DNA from: Elusimicrobiota bacterium
Lineage (GTDB): Bacteria; Elusimicrobiota; Elusimicrobia; FEN-1173
Direction of reading: 5' to 3'
DNA: 64,000 nt
NCBI GenBank assembly: GCA_016722575.1
Contig: JADKIY010000002.1
Span: 992,001 to 1,056,000 of the forward strand
Every line of letters starts with the position of its first letter. The stretch's first letter is position 1. Below the pieces are notes generated by a model. The model worked only from the letters and a program-made list of their open reading frames with translations, did not search any database and was not told where the DNA came from. The position numbers were made by a program, and so were the translations under genes. Positions 52,516 to 62,064 of this stretch are shown piece by piece.

Positions 52516-54744
52516 ATGAATTCACGTCTTCATGGTCTCCTAAAAAAACAGTATGCCCGTTTCTTCAAGGACCGCCGGGGCCCGTTCCTCTGGCGGTTCC
52601 GATCCTTTTTGAAAGCCGTCAACGAAGCCTACCACCAGGACGAACAGGACCGAAAGATTCTCGAACATTCCCTGGACCTCCGGGGTCAGGAAATTGCCCG
52701 TCGAAACACCCATTTGCAGGCCATTTTCCAAACCTTCCCCGACCTCTTCTTGGTGATCAACGAGCAGGAAGAAATCGTGGAGTTCAGCGGGGCGTCCTTT
52801 GACGACACCGGCGAATCGGGGCGGTGGATCGGACGGCCCTTGGAGTCCTTCCCGAACCCCGACGTGGGTCGCCGATTTCGGGAATCCCTGCGCCAGGCCC
52901 GAGCCGCCCAGGGACCGACCACCTTGGAATACGCCCTGCTGGCCGGGGCCTCGCTCGGGTTTTACGAAGCCCGTCTTCGACCGATGGACGACGGACAAGC
53001 CATTATTTTGATTCGGGACATCACGGGCCGAAAGGCGGCCCTGGAGGCCCTGAAGGCCTCGGAAGAACGCTACGCCCTGGCCGCCCGGGCCGCCAACGAC
53101 GGGCTCTGGGACTGGAACCTCCCCAACAACCGCATCTATTTTTCGCCGCGCTGGAAAGCGCTGTTGGGCTATTCCGACGCCGAGCTGGGCAACGCCCCCA
53201 GCGTGTGGATCGACCGGGTTCACCCGGACGATGTCGAGATGGTCAAACGGACCCTTTCCGAAACCGGCCAACCGGGCAAAGACGCCCTGGAAATCGAATA
53301 CCGAATCCGCCACCGGGACAACACCTACCATTGGGCCTTGACCCGGGGGCTCGTCGTCCGGGACGACGCCGGGGCCGCGTACCGCCTGGTGGGGTCGCAA
53401 ACCGACATCACCACCCGAAAATCCGCGGAGGAACAACTCCGCCACGAAGCCTTTCACGACAAAGTCACCGGCCTGGCCAACCGCGCCCTGTTCCTGGACC
53501 GCCTGACGAACACCCTGGACCGCGTCAAGCGCCAACCGGGGTATTTGTTCGCCGTTTTGTACGTCGACCTGGACCGTTTCAGCACCATCAACGAACGCGC
53601 GGGCCACGAAGCCGCCGACCGACTGTTGCAAGCCGTGGCCGCGCGCCTTCGGTCTTACGCCCGCGTCGGCGATACCGTGGCCCGCCTGGGCGACGATGAA
53701 TTTGCCGTGCTCTTGGACGGCATCGCCAACGAGCGGTCCGCCGTGGTATTCGCCGATCGCATGCGGGAACTGATCGGCGCCCCCTGCGACATCGGCCCCG
53801 AGGTCGTCAACGTGGGGGCCAGCCTCGGCATCGCCCTCAACGGCCCCGACAGCGCCAACGCCGAAATGCTGCTCAACGAAGCCGAAAGCGCCATGCAACG
53901 CGCCAAGAAAAACGGAAAGAACCGCCACGAGATTTTCGATCGGGAGACCCACAGCCGACTGGTCTCTAAACTGAAAATCGAATCGGACCTGCGCCAGGCC
54001 GCCGAGCGCGGCGAATTGGAACTCTACTACCAGCCGATCTTTTCCTTAAAGGACACCGAAATCATCCGGGTCGAAGCGTTGATCCGATGGAACCATCCTC
54101 GCCGGGGGCAAATTTCGCCCGTGGAATTCATCCCCGTGGCGGAAGAAACCGGCCTCATTTTAAACATCGGCGATTGGGTCCTTCAGGAAGTCGCCGATCA
54201 GACGCGGCGCTGGCACGCCGAAGGCTACGCCCCCATCGCGATCGCGGTCAATTTCTCCCCCAAGCAGTTCCAACAGCAAAACCTTCTGACGACGGTGGGC
54301 ACGATTCTCAGCCGGTGCAAACACACCGGGTTCCCCCTGGAGATCGAAATCACCGAAAGCGCCGCCATGCAGGACGTGGACGAAACCATCAAGATTTTGA
54401 ACAACCTCCGGGAGATGGGCGTCCGCATCTCCATGGACGATTTCGGCGTGGGCTACTCTTCCCTGAGTTGCCTGCGCTTGTTCCCTTTGAACACGCTGAA
54501 AATCGACCGGGGGTTCGTCGAAGGCATTCCGGGTTTGAAAGACAACACCGCCATCACCAACGCCATCATCGGCATCGGCCACAGCCTGGGGCTTTCCCTC
54601 GTGGCCGAGGGCGTCGAAAACGAAGAACAGCTCAATTTCCTCAAATCCCAGGGCGTGGAGGAAGGCCAAGGGTTCCTTCTCGGAAAACCCATGCCCGCCC
54701 GGGACCTCGCCCCTCTCCTCCGCCGCAACGGCAAACCCGCCTAA
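52516..54744 (+). CDS. PAS-PAS-GGDEF-EAL cyclic-di-GMP signalling protein
   Basis: The 742-residue soluble protein has two PAS domains (about 60-170 and 180-305, the second with a PAC motif). A GGDEF domain (~310-470) follows, with LYVDLDRFSTINERAGHEAADRLL but LGDDEF in place of GGDEF. The EAL domain (~480-735) looks catalytically complete: RVEALIRWNHP, EITESAAM, MDDFGVGYSSLS and a C-terminal AEGVENEEQLNFLKSQGV. It is therefore probably a c-di-GMP phosphodiesterase with a weak or regulatory GGDEF. The ATG is chosen over a longer frame because a perfect AGGAGGTC lies just upstream. Confidence 0.95.
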   Translation: MNSRLHGLLKKQYARFFKDRRGPFLWRFRSFLKAVNEAYHQDEQDRKILEHSLDLRGQEIARRNTHLQAIFQTFPDLFLVINEQEEIVEFSGASFDDTGESGRWIGRPLESFPNPDVGRRFRESLRQARAAQGPTTLEYALLAGASLGFYEARLRPMDDGQAIILIRDITGRKAALEALKASEERYALAARAANDGLWDWNLPNNRIYFSPRWKALLGYSDAELGNAPSVWIDRVHPDDVEMVKRTLSETGQPGKDALEIEYRIRHRDNTYHWALTRGLVVRDDAGAAYRLVGSQTDITTRKSAEEQLRHEAFHDKVTGLANRALFLDRLTNTLDRVKRQPGYLFAVLYVDLDRFSTINERAGHEAADRLLQAVAARLRSYARVGDTVARLGDDEFAVLLDGIANERSAVVFADRMRELIGAPCDIGPEVVNVGASLGIALNGPDSANAEMLLNEAESAMQRAKKNGKNRHEIFDRETHSRLVSKLKIESDLRQAAERGELELYYQPIFSLKDTEIIRVEALIRWNHPRRGQISPVEFIPVAEETGLILNIGDWVLQEVADQTRRWHAEGYAPIAIAVNFSPKQFQQQNLLTTVGTILSRCKHTGFPLEIEITESAAMQDVDETIKILNNLREMGVRISMDDFGVGYSSLSCLRLFPLNTLKIDRGFVEGIPGLKDNTAITNAIIGIGHSLGLSLVAEGVENEEQLNFLKSQGVEEGQGFLLGKPMPARDLAPLLRRNGKPA

Positions 54745-54785
54745 ATTTCCGCGTTTCCGTCGAACGCACCGAAACCCCTCCGACC

Positions 54786-54814
54786 TTGATTTTGCCCCCA
54801 CCCGGGGATACCCT
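54786..54814 (+). promoter_or_regulatory. Promoter of the saccharopine-dehydrogenase-like gene (leaderless)
   Basis: TTGATT, 17 bp, TACCCT on the plus strand. The -10 box ends 6 bp before the GTG start codon, so transcription should begin at the start codon itself. Confidence 0.55.
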
Positions 54815-54820
54815 AACGGG

Positions 54821-56023
54821 GTGAGTCGAGGCTACGCTTACATCGTGCTCGGCGCCGGCAAACAAGGCATGGCCGCGGCCTTCGAATTGGCCCTTTTTGG
54901 ACGGGCCTCCACGGTCACTTTGGCCGACGCGTCCCTCCCCCTGGCGCGCGCCGCGGTTCAACGCCTCCAGTCCCTCATCGGCAAGGAACTCCAACAAAAC
55001 GGAACCGCCCTCCGTTCCCGGCGGGTGGACGGCCGCCGCGCCACCGACCTGGCCAAAGCCATCGACGGCCATCGGGGCGCCTTCAGCGCTTTGCCTTATT
55101 TTCTCAACCCCGCCGCCGCCCGGGCGGCCATCGCCTCCGGGGCCCATTACGTCGATTTGGGAGGGCACTTCGACACGACGCAGGAAATATTGAAGTTGGA
55201 GCGGAGCGCGCAAAAATCCGGGGTGACCGTCACGCCGGATTGCGGCGTGGCCCCCGGCTTGTGCAACGTGTTGGCCGCCCGGGGCATCGAACAGTTGGAC
55301 CGGACCGACGAGGTGCGCATGTACTGCGGCGGTCTTCCCCAACATCCCCACCCGCCGCTGGGGTACAAATTGGTGTTCAGCATGGAGGGGGTCCTGGGCA
55401 ATTATTTCGGGAAGTCCTACGAACTGCAGGAGGGCCGCGTGGTCCTGGTGCCCTCCTTTGAACGCCGGGAAGAATTGGATTTCGGACCGCCCCTGGGCCG
55501 CCTGGAAGGGGTGGTCACCGGCGGAGCGACGTCGACCTGCCCCTGGACCTACGAAGGGCGGGTGCAATCCTACAGCTACAAAACCCTGCGCTACCCCGGC
55601 CACTTTGAAAAAATCCAGGCCCTCAAGGATTTGGGCCTCCTGGACGCCGAGCCGGTGCGGGTGGACGGGCAATGGGTGTCGCCGCGGCGATTGTTCATCA
55701 AACTCGCGGAGGAACGATTGCGATTTCCGGGCGAAAGGGATCTGTTGGTGATGCGGGTGGCGGTGCGGGGAACCAAAGGCGGGGCTTCGACCGAAATCAC
55801 CTACAACGTTTTGGAGTATGAGGATGTCAAAACGGGGTTCTCGGCCATGCAGCGAACCACGGGATTTCCCGCGGCCGTCGTCTTGGAAATGTTGGTGCAA
55901 GGCGAGGTGGCCAAACCCGGCGTCGTGCCCATTGAAAAATTGGTCCCGCCCAAAACCTATCTGGACGTCGTCCAGCGGCGGGGAATCAAAATCACCGAGA
56001 AGACGACCGCCCCGGGCGTTTAA
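54821..56023 (+). CDS. Saccharopine dehydrogenase-like NAD(P)-dependent oxidoreductase
   Basis: The 400-residue protein has an N-terminal Rossmann motif (IVLGAGKQGMAAAFEL), SALPYFLNPAAARAAIASGAHYVDLGG and VTPDCGVAPGLCNVLAARGIEQLD, as in lysine 6-dehydrogenase and saccharopine reductase relatives. Which amino-acid substrate it uses is not clear. It overlaps the convergent TIM-barrel gene by 4 bp. No lysine-pathway genes are near, so the pathway is unassigned. Confidence 0.88.
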   Translation: MSRGYAYIVLGAGKQGMAAAFELALFGRASTVTLADASLPLARAAVQRLQSLIGKELQQNGTALRSRRVDGRRATDLAKAIDGHRGAFSALPYFLNPAAARAAIASGAHYVDLGGHFDTTQEILKLERSAQKSGVTVTPDCGVAPGLCNVLAARGIEQLDRTDEVRMYCGGLPQHPHPPLGYKLVFSMEGVLGNYFGKSYELQEGRVVLVPSFERREELDFGPPLGRLEGVVTGGATSTCPWTYEGRVQSYSYKTLRYPGHFEKIQALKDLGLLDAEPVRVDGQWVSPRRLFIKLAEERLRFPGERDLLVMRVAVRGTKGGASTEITYNVLEYEDVKTGFSAMQRTTGFPAAVVLEMLVQGEVAKPGVVPIEKLVPPKTYLDVVQRRGIKITEKTTAPGV

Positions 56024-57057
56024 CCGCCCTCCAACTTTCCCCGACCCTCCCGCAAGGACTCAAACGCCCGGGCCACCGCGGCCCACACCCGATCGGGATC
56101 CTCCGACAGCACGGGGTCCAGCAGCGCCCCCCCGTCGTAACTCCAGGCCGTGATGTGCGTGGCCCCGGCGTCGGCCGCCGCACGGCACGCCGTCTCGATT
56201 TCACCCTCCGCGCCTTTGGGCAGCCGCATGGCCTGGATCCAGATCTGATTTCCCTTCTTGAGAGGCCCCGCCACGGCGGCGACGCGCTCCGTGTAGTGCC
56301 GGACGTGCCGGGCCGGGTCCTGCTTGGCGGGGCGCCAGCGCCAATAGGGATCGCACCCGAACACGTCCAAATCCGGCAGGGACCCCAGCGTGTTCCACAA
56401 GCGTTCGTATTCCGCGTAGCCTTCGAAGGCGTAAAGGCACAGGGCGTTCTTCATTCCTTTGCGCCGTGCATAGGCCATGAGCTCGCCCAGAAAACCCGCC
56501 AAGGAATCCCGGCGGAAGGCGAAGGCGTCCTCGTTGAGTTTGGGCGGCGGCGCGCCGCCGAAACGTTTACGGAACAGGGCGGCGCACCCCTCGCACACGC
56601 AGGCGTAAACCCCCTCCCATTCCAAATCCCAATGAAAATACACGTGGGGCTCGTCCCAGAAAACGACCTGGGCCCCCAGGTGGCTTGCGGCGATCACCCA
56701 TTCTTTGACGAAATCCCGAAACGCCGGTCGGTTAATGCAGGCCGCGGGCACCCGGCGGCCGTCGGAAAGGACTTGCCAGGTCTCGGGGTGTTCCAGGAGA
56801 AATTTGGAATAACTCTCGCCCCCGAAGACCCCCCCCACCCCCCAGGGGTCGGCCCACACCTCCAGGCCCAAGCGCCGACTCGCCTCCACGATTCGGGCCA
56901 GGGCCGCCTTGTGAAAATACAAATCCGTTTCGCTGAACGTATGAACCACGTGGTCGGCCACCCGGGCAATGACCTCCAAATCGCGCCGCGCGTGACCCAG
57001 GAACCGATTGCCCAAGTAGGCCACGCCGGTGCGGGGGCGGGGGGGTTTACGATCCAC
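56020..57057 (-). CDS. Putative TIM-barrel glycoside-hydrolase-like protein
   Basis: The 345-residue protein has no signal peptide and reads as an alternating beta/alpha barrel. A possible catalytic acid lies in VFWDEPHVYFHWDLEW; a cysteine cluster VCEGCAALFRKRFG and DVFGCDPYWRWRP follow. Similar motifs occur in uncharacterised glycosidase-fold proteins, but I cannot name a GH family. GTG start. It is the last gene of the operon with the two alkaline-phosphatase-superfamily genes (11-bp overlap), so it may act on the same glycan or lipid material. Confidence 0.7.
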   Translation of the reverse strand: MDRKPPRPRTGVAYLGNRFLGHARRDLEVIARVADHVVHTFSETDLYFHKAALARIVEASRRLGLEVWADPWGVGGVFGGESYSKFLLEHPETWQVLSDGRRVPAACINRPAFRDFVKEWVIAASHLGAQVVFWDEPHVYFHWDLEWEGVYACVCEGCAALFRKRFGGAPPPKLNEDAFAFRRDSLAGFLGELMAYARRKGMKNALCLYAFEGYAEYERLWNTLGSLPDLDVFGCDPYWRWRPAKQDPARHVRHYTERVAAVAGPLKKGNQIWIQAMRLPKGAEGEIETACRAAADAGATHITAWSYDGGALLDPVLSEDPDRVWAAVARAFESLREGRGKLEGG

Positions 57058-59227
57058 GGCGACGGTCCCCGGGGTCGAAGGGCTCCTCCCGCAGCAGCGC
57101 CTCGGGCAGCCAATACTCGTTTTGCGGACGCCAGCCCACCTCGCGGGACAAATACCGGTAAAAGATCTCTTTCAAATCTCGGACGCGGGCGGTCCAGAGT
57201 CGGTTGCCCGACAAATCCCCTTGGGAGGCCGCGTCCTCTCGAAAATACTGGAATCGAACTCCGTCCGCGGCGGGGACGTACACCAACGTTTCGTCGGGCC
57301 ACCGGAGCGCCCGGCGTTTGCCCACCAACACCCGGTCCACGTAAGCGGGGTCGAGCATCAACCGGCCGGGGGCGTCCCGGTCTTCCACCGTCAGCGCCTT
57401 CGCCGGCGGCAACGAAAAGGGCCCGCCCGTCAATCCATCGGTTTCGCTGTAGGCCACGGCGGCGTCGTCCACCGCGGGGGCGCCTTCGAACACGGGGACG
57501 CCCTCCATGGCTTGCGGAACCGGGAGCCGCAATTCGTCCAAGAGGGTCGGGGCCACGTCGTGGGCGCGCACAAACCCGGGGAGACGACGGGCGCCCGACC
57601 GGAGGTGCGGCTCCATCAGGGCGAAGGGCGCCGCGTCGAAAACGGGCCCGGCCAACGCGGCGGCCCGCTCCCGTTCCACCGGCGAGAGCGCGGCGCCGCG
57701 GGGCGACCAGACGGCCACCAGCGTGTTTTCCTCGAACCCGTCGGCCTTCAACGCGTCCGCCAGAAACCCCAGCGCGTTGTCCAGGGCGGCAAGGTTCGCG
57801 TCGTAAAGGGTTCGTTCATCAAACCGCCCCCCCGTGTCCGAGGCCCGAGAGGCGCCCCGGGCCCGGGACCGCCAGTACCGCCACGCGCGGGCGTTGACCG
57901 GCGCGGCTGTTTCCGTTAAAACAGACGCGTGCACCACGAGGAAAAAACGGGAGTCAAACCGGTGGGCGTGCAGCCAGTCCGCCGCTTCCCCGGCCAGGAG
58001 GTCGGGGTCCGCCAAAGGACCGGACCCCCGAAGCGGTGAAAACAGCGCGCGTCCCCCGCGGCCGGACAAATAGGGCAACAGGGGGAGCGACCCTTCCAGG
58101 GCGCGTCGGACCAAGACCGATCGCGCGTTGCGCACGGGCGCGCGCACCTCGTCGAAATCCTCCTCCAGGCGGCCGTACAAATCGCCCCCCGCGTCCGCGA
58201 GCGCCCCCGTGCGAAATTCGTTGGCGCGCAAGACGAGCGGAAGCGCTTCGGCCCCAAGGCGAGCGTCCCCCCCCGAGGCGAAGCGGTTCCGGACCCCATG
58301 CCGAAGGGGCGTTTGGCCGGTCAGGAACGTCATCAACGAACAGTCCGTTTCTGCGGCTGGAGGAACGCACCGCGCAAAACTTCGCCCCCGGGCCATCCAT
58401 CGAACCAAACGGGGCGCCGGGCTTCCGCCGTCGGCCCGAAAAAGACGATCCGAACGAAGGCCGTCGAGAACCAACACGACGGCGTTGGGACCCGTGTTCG
58501 GGGTCAATTGCGCCACCCACACCGCGCGAAAACCGACGGCGGAAAGCGTCAAGAACGAACCGAGGACGGCGATGGCCAAGCGGGTCGGACGGTTGAACCC
58601 CCAAAACCACATTCCCACGCGGCGAACGACGTTGAGCGCCGCGGACAAAATGCCCAGAAAGGCCCCCGCCGTGAGCGGCCACCGCAGCCAGAGCGGTCGA
58701 CCGTCGGCCAGAAGAAGGAAGGCGCCGCGGGCGATGAACCGACGCCCCTCGGCCAGATGAAGATAGAGGGCCGGGTGCCGCGCGGCGTCCCGCATCAGAA
58801 CGGCCGTGTGAAAGAAAAAAACACCCAGGGCGGCAATGGCGATTTGCCGAGGGATCGTCCACCGGGCCCGCCGAAGGGGTTTCCACAGGTCCCCGATGAA
58901 ATCCCAGGCGTTTCGAAACACCACCCCCCAGGTTAAACCGACGGCCAGATGAAGAAGCAACGCCACCCCTTGCCCCGCCCACGCCCACCCCGGAGCCGAG
59001 GACCGGGCCCAATGGAATATTTCCGCGTCGGCCGGGGACGGCATCGGTCCGCCGCCCCCCCCGAGACGGCCCCACAGCCACAACAAGCCAAAAAGGGCGG
59101 CACCCGTTTTGGCCTCCAGGGAGCCGACGGATTCCCGGGTGGAGTCCATGACGTCCCGGCCGCTGGAGCGGAGCCAACGGCGGACAAGGATCCATTGCCG
59201 CTGAAAAGGATTCTCGAAGACGGTCAC
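57047..59227 (-). CDS. Membrane-anchored alkaline-phosphatase/sulfatase-superfamily protein A
   Basis: The 726-residue product has about five to six membrane helices in the first ~230 residues. An extracytoplasmic alkaline-phosphatase fold follows (NAVVLVLDGLRSDRLF, then AAETDCSLMTFLTGQTPLRHGV). The nucleophile position holds Thr, as in LtaS and phosphoethanolamine transferases, instead of the Cys/Ser of sulfatases. This organisation recalls lipid-head-group transferases. GTG start overlaps the stop of gene B as GTGA; the open frame upstream is antisense of B's tail. Substrate unknown. Confidence 0.8.
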   Translation of the reverse strand: MTVFENPFQRQWILVRRWLRSSGRDVMDSTRESVGSLEAKTGAALFGLLWLWGRLGGGGGPMPSPADAEIFHWARSSAPGWAWAGQGVALLLHLAVGLTWGVVFRNAWDFIGDLWKPLRRARWTIPRQIAIAALGVFFFHTAVLMRDAARHPALYLHLAEGRRFIARGAFLLLADGRPLWLRWPLTAGAFLGILSAALNVVRRVGMWFWGFNRPTRLAIAVLGSFLTLSAVGFRAVWVAQLTPNTGPNAVVLVLDGLRSDRLFRADGGSPAPRLVRWMARGRSFARCVPPAAETDCSLMTFLTGQTPLRHGVRNRFASGGDARLGAEALPLVLRANEFRTGALADAGGDLYGRLEEDFDEVRAPVRNARSVLVRRALEGSLPLLPYLSGRGGRALFSPLRGSGPLADPDLLAGEAADWLHAHRFDSRFFLVVHASVLTETAAPVNARAWRYWRSRARGASRASDTGGRFDERTLYDANLAALDNALGFLADALKADGFEENTLVAVWSPRGAALSPVERERAAALAGPVFDAAPFALMEPHLRSGARRLPGFVRAHDVAPTLLDELRLPVPQAMEGVPVFEGAPAVDDAAVAYSETDGLTGGPFSLPPAKALTVEDRDAPGRLMLDPAYVDRVLVGKRRALRWPDETLVYVPAADGVRFQYFREDAASQGDLSGNRLWTARVRDLKEIFYRYLSREVGWRPQNEYWLPEALLREEPFDPGDRRRGS

Positions 59228-62061
59228 GGAACGGCCACCGGGGAGGTCGAGGGCCGGGGCGCCTCGGCGGGAGGCGCAACGGCCGGGGAGGCCACCGCGG
59301 CCGCGGGCGCGGCGGCCGGAGCGGAGGGCGGCGCCAGGGGGGCGGAGCCGGACGCGGTGCCGGTGGAAGGAACCGCGACGGAGGGCGCAACGGCGGGGCG
59401 CGGAGAGACGGGAGCCGCGGGACCGGACGCCGTGCCCGTGGAGACAACCGGGACGACGGGGCCCCCCGCGCGGGCCGGAGCGGCGGGGCGCGGAGCGGTG
59501 GAAGCGGACACCGAAAGAGGATCGATGGGGCTCCCGGGAACGGGAACCGCCGAAACGGGCGGCGCGCCAAGGGGAACGGGCGCGGTCAAGGCGGGCGCGC
59601 GACCGCTCCCCACCACCCAGGAAGTCGGGAAGGGCGTCCACACCGGGGACTCCGCGAGCCGATCGGCCGCGGGTCGCCAGACTTTGGGATCGCGTTCGCG
59701 CCGCCCAAGATACGCCGTGGCTTCCGTCGCCGTGGCGGGGAGGGGCGCCCAACCGTCCATCCAAGGGAATTTAGTTCGGTCGTGCCAACCGTCGCCGGCG
59801 GACTCGAAGAGGGGCAGGTTCAACCGCGACACGCGCAGGCGCGACGCGGGGATATACCGTCCGTTCACGGTGAGATACATCATGTAGGAAGCGCCCGGCG
59901 GATCGGTTTCGAAAATCACGGCCCCCGAGGACGCCGGAACCGTGAAGGAAAATTCGGTCCGGCCGCGGGAAATCAGCGGGAGCGTGGCGTCTTCCGCCAC
60001 CCGGAGGCCGTTCATGGAACAGGTGGCGGCGCCTTGGGCGCGGGCGCCGTCCGCTCCTTGGAAGGCGACCCGGATGTCCGTGGGATCGGGATCGATCTCG
60101 TCCATGGCCTGGCGAAGGCGCGCCAAGAGCGTGCGCCGGTGGACCGCCAGATTTTGCTGTTCCCCCGGATCGTTCCACAGATCAAAGACTTCCTCCCGGG
60201 GGTAATCGATCCAAAAACGGCGGGGGCGCCACCACCGCGGGGTCGGGCCACGGTGGCGGATGTATTTGTAGTGGCCGTCGATGAGAAGCCCTTTGGCCTC
60301 CCGGCCCCGAAACGCGATGTGCACCAGGGTGTCCTCCGTGGGCGACTCCCGGCGGAAATCCAAAGCACGTCCATCGACGCCCGCCACGGGGCCCAGGCCC
60401 GCCAACGCGGCCAGCGAAGGCCCGACGTCGACCAGTTGGCCGGGCTGGGCCAACAACCGCCCGGTGGGCAGGGACGGGTGCCGAACGCACCACACCCCGC
60501 GCACTTCGCTTTCCCGCAACCCCAACCCCGGTTCCGACCAATAGGCCCATCCGCGACGTCCGCGCCCGGGCCACCGCACCGGCCGGTCGCCGGCCGGACT
60601 TCCCCCCAAAGACAATACGCTCAACACCGGGCGGTCCGGGACCACGGCCAAAAAAGTGGACAGAAACCGCCCCAAGGCGTCGTCCACGTAGGATTGCACC
60701 GCCGCTTCCCGCCAACGGGCCCAGCGGCGGTGGGACCAGGGCAGACGCTTCAGGGACAACGCCCAAAATCGAACCGGGGGCCAGCGATGGCGGGGGACGC
60801 CCCGCAAAAAAACGACCAGCAAAAACGGTCCCCGCCCTTCGTAACGGCGCGTCCATTCCAGCGCCTCCGCCGAAGCGGTCAGGGCGGCGTAACCGTCGTT
60901 GGGGACGGTGTAAATTTCGTCGAAATCATTGCCCGGCGCGCCCGCCAAGTCCGCTTCGCCGAAGGCCCCCACGGCCACCGTGCGATAGCCGTTGTCGGCA
61001 AAAGCCCGCACCCAATTCGGCGCCGGGGCCGGGGAACGCGGGGCCACGGCCGGACTCCCGACCCGGGGCGTTTGAGCGGTCAAAAGCGCGGACCAGGCGC
61101 CGACCGGCTCCACGGCGTTCGTGTAAAAACGGCGAACGCCCACGCCTTCCAGAAAAAAGTCCCGCAAGCGGGGCGGGGTTTGCTCCGAGAAGCCTTCCAA
61201 ACTGATGCCGTCCCCCCGGGCGTTCTCCAGAACGACCAAGGCCAGGGGGGCTCCGGCCGTGGGCGGTCGCCCCGCACGGCGAATCTCCGACCCCTCGGTC
61301 CGGGGGCCCCACACGCGGGGGTCCCCCCAAAACGCCGCGGACTCTCCCGCGTCGACGCCTTCCGCCATCCCCGGTTCGACGCGGAACCGAAGTCGAACCG
61401 ATCGCCGGGACCAAGCCGATAAATTGACCCGGACCGGCCGCCAGCGTTCGTCGTGATGGGTGCTTTGGGCCAACACCCGGGAAAGGAATCCCGGAAGCCA
61501 TCGGGCCAGCCGGTGGGCGGCCCGGTGGCGCCGGGGAATCAAAGCGTCGTGGAACACGGGCGTCGTGGCGCCCCGCTCGTCGATCACGTCCACGGAACAC
61601 GACAAGCCGGCGCCCAGGGAGAGCAAGCCCAATTGGAACTCCAACCAACCGTCCACCGGAATCAAGGCCGGAAATTCATACTCGCCGCTCGGGGGCGACA
61701 CCAGGGCCCGGCGACGAACCGCCCCGCCCCCCCCCGCCAGCGTGACGCGGGCGGCGGGAAGCCGGGCCTCCGCGTCCCACGCCAAACGCGCGGTCGGGTG
61801 TTCGGTCAACAGCGCCCGCAGGCCGTGAAACAGCTCCTCCGGGCCGCGCCCGGCGGCGCGAAAGGACCCCGTCCCCAAACGTTGGAGGAGCGGGTCCGAT
61901 TGGAAATGCGGCGTCCGGGCGCGCTCCTCGTCCGACGGGAAGGAAACTTTGCGGTCGTCCACGAGCAGAACCTGGAGGAAGTAAATCAAGGCCAGCGCGG
62001 CCCCGGCCAGCAGGGCCACGACGGCGGCGGCGAGTCCCCGTCGAACGGGGGAAGGGGGCAT
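59224..62061 (-). CDS. Alkaline-phosphatase/sulfatase-superfamily protein B with degenerate active site and Ala/Pro tail
   Basis: The 945-residue protein has one N-terminal membrane anchor and a beta-rich region (~80-250). A sulfatase-like domain occupies ~270-620 (LALVVLENARGDGISL in place of VVDTLRADHL; EIYTVPNDGY; FDLWNDPGEQQNLA). A lectin-like beta domain lies at ~650-750. The metal-binding Asp is Asn and no nucleophile can be placed, so it is probably inactive. The last ~150 residues are an Ala/Pro/Ser/Val low-complexity tail with repeated STGTASG. It follows YajQ by 3 bp and precedes A, so A and B may work as an active/inactive pair. Confidence 0.75.
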   Translation of the reverse strand: MPPSPVRRGLAAAVVALLAGAALALIYFLQVLLVDDRKVSFPSDEERARTPHFQSDPLLQRLGTGSFRAAGRGPEELFHGLRALLTEHPTARLAWDAEARLPAARVTLAGGGGAVRRRALVSPPSGEYEFPALIPVDGWLEFQLGLLSLGAGLSCSVDVIDERGATTPVFHDALIPRRHRAAHRLARWLPGFLSRVLAQSTHHDERWRPVRVNLSAWSRRSVRLRFRVEPGMAEGVDAGESAAFWGDPRVWGPRTEGSEIRRAGRPPTAGAPLALVVLENARGDGISLEGFSEQTPPRLRDFFLEGVGVRRFYTNAVEPVGAWSALLTAQTPRVGSPAVAPRSPAPAPNWVRAFADNGYRTVAVGAFGEADLAGAPGNDFDEIYTVPNDGYAALTASAEALEWTRRYEGRGPFLLVVFLRGVPRHRWPPVRFWALSLKRLPWSHRRWARWREAAVQSYVDDALGRFLSTFLAVVPDRPVLSVLSLGGSPAGDRPVRWPGRGRRGWAYWSEPGLGLRESEVRGVWCVRHPSLPTGRLLAQPGQLVDVGPSLAALAGLGPVAGVDGRALDFRRESPTEDTLVHIAFRGREAKGLLIDGHYKYIRHRGPTPRWWRPRRFWIDYPREEVFDLWNDPGEQQNLAVHRRTLLARLRQAMDEIDPDPTDIRVAFQGADGARAQGAATCSMNGLRVAEDATLPLISRGRTEFSFTVPASSGAVIFETDPPGASYMMYLTVNGRYIPASRLRVSRLNLPLFESAGDGWHDRTKFPWMDGWAPLPATATEATAYLGRRERDPKVWRPAADRLAESPVWTPFPTSWVVGSGRAPALTAPVPLGAPPVSAVPVPGSPIDPLSVSASTAPRPAAPARAGGPVVPVVSTGTASGPAAPVSPRPAVAPSVAVPSTGTASGSAPLAPPSAPAAAPAAAVASPAVAPPAEAPRPSTSPVAVP

Positions 62062-62064
62062 GCG

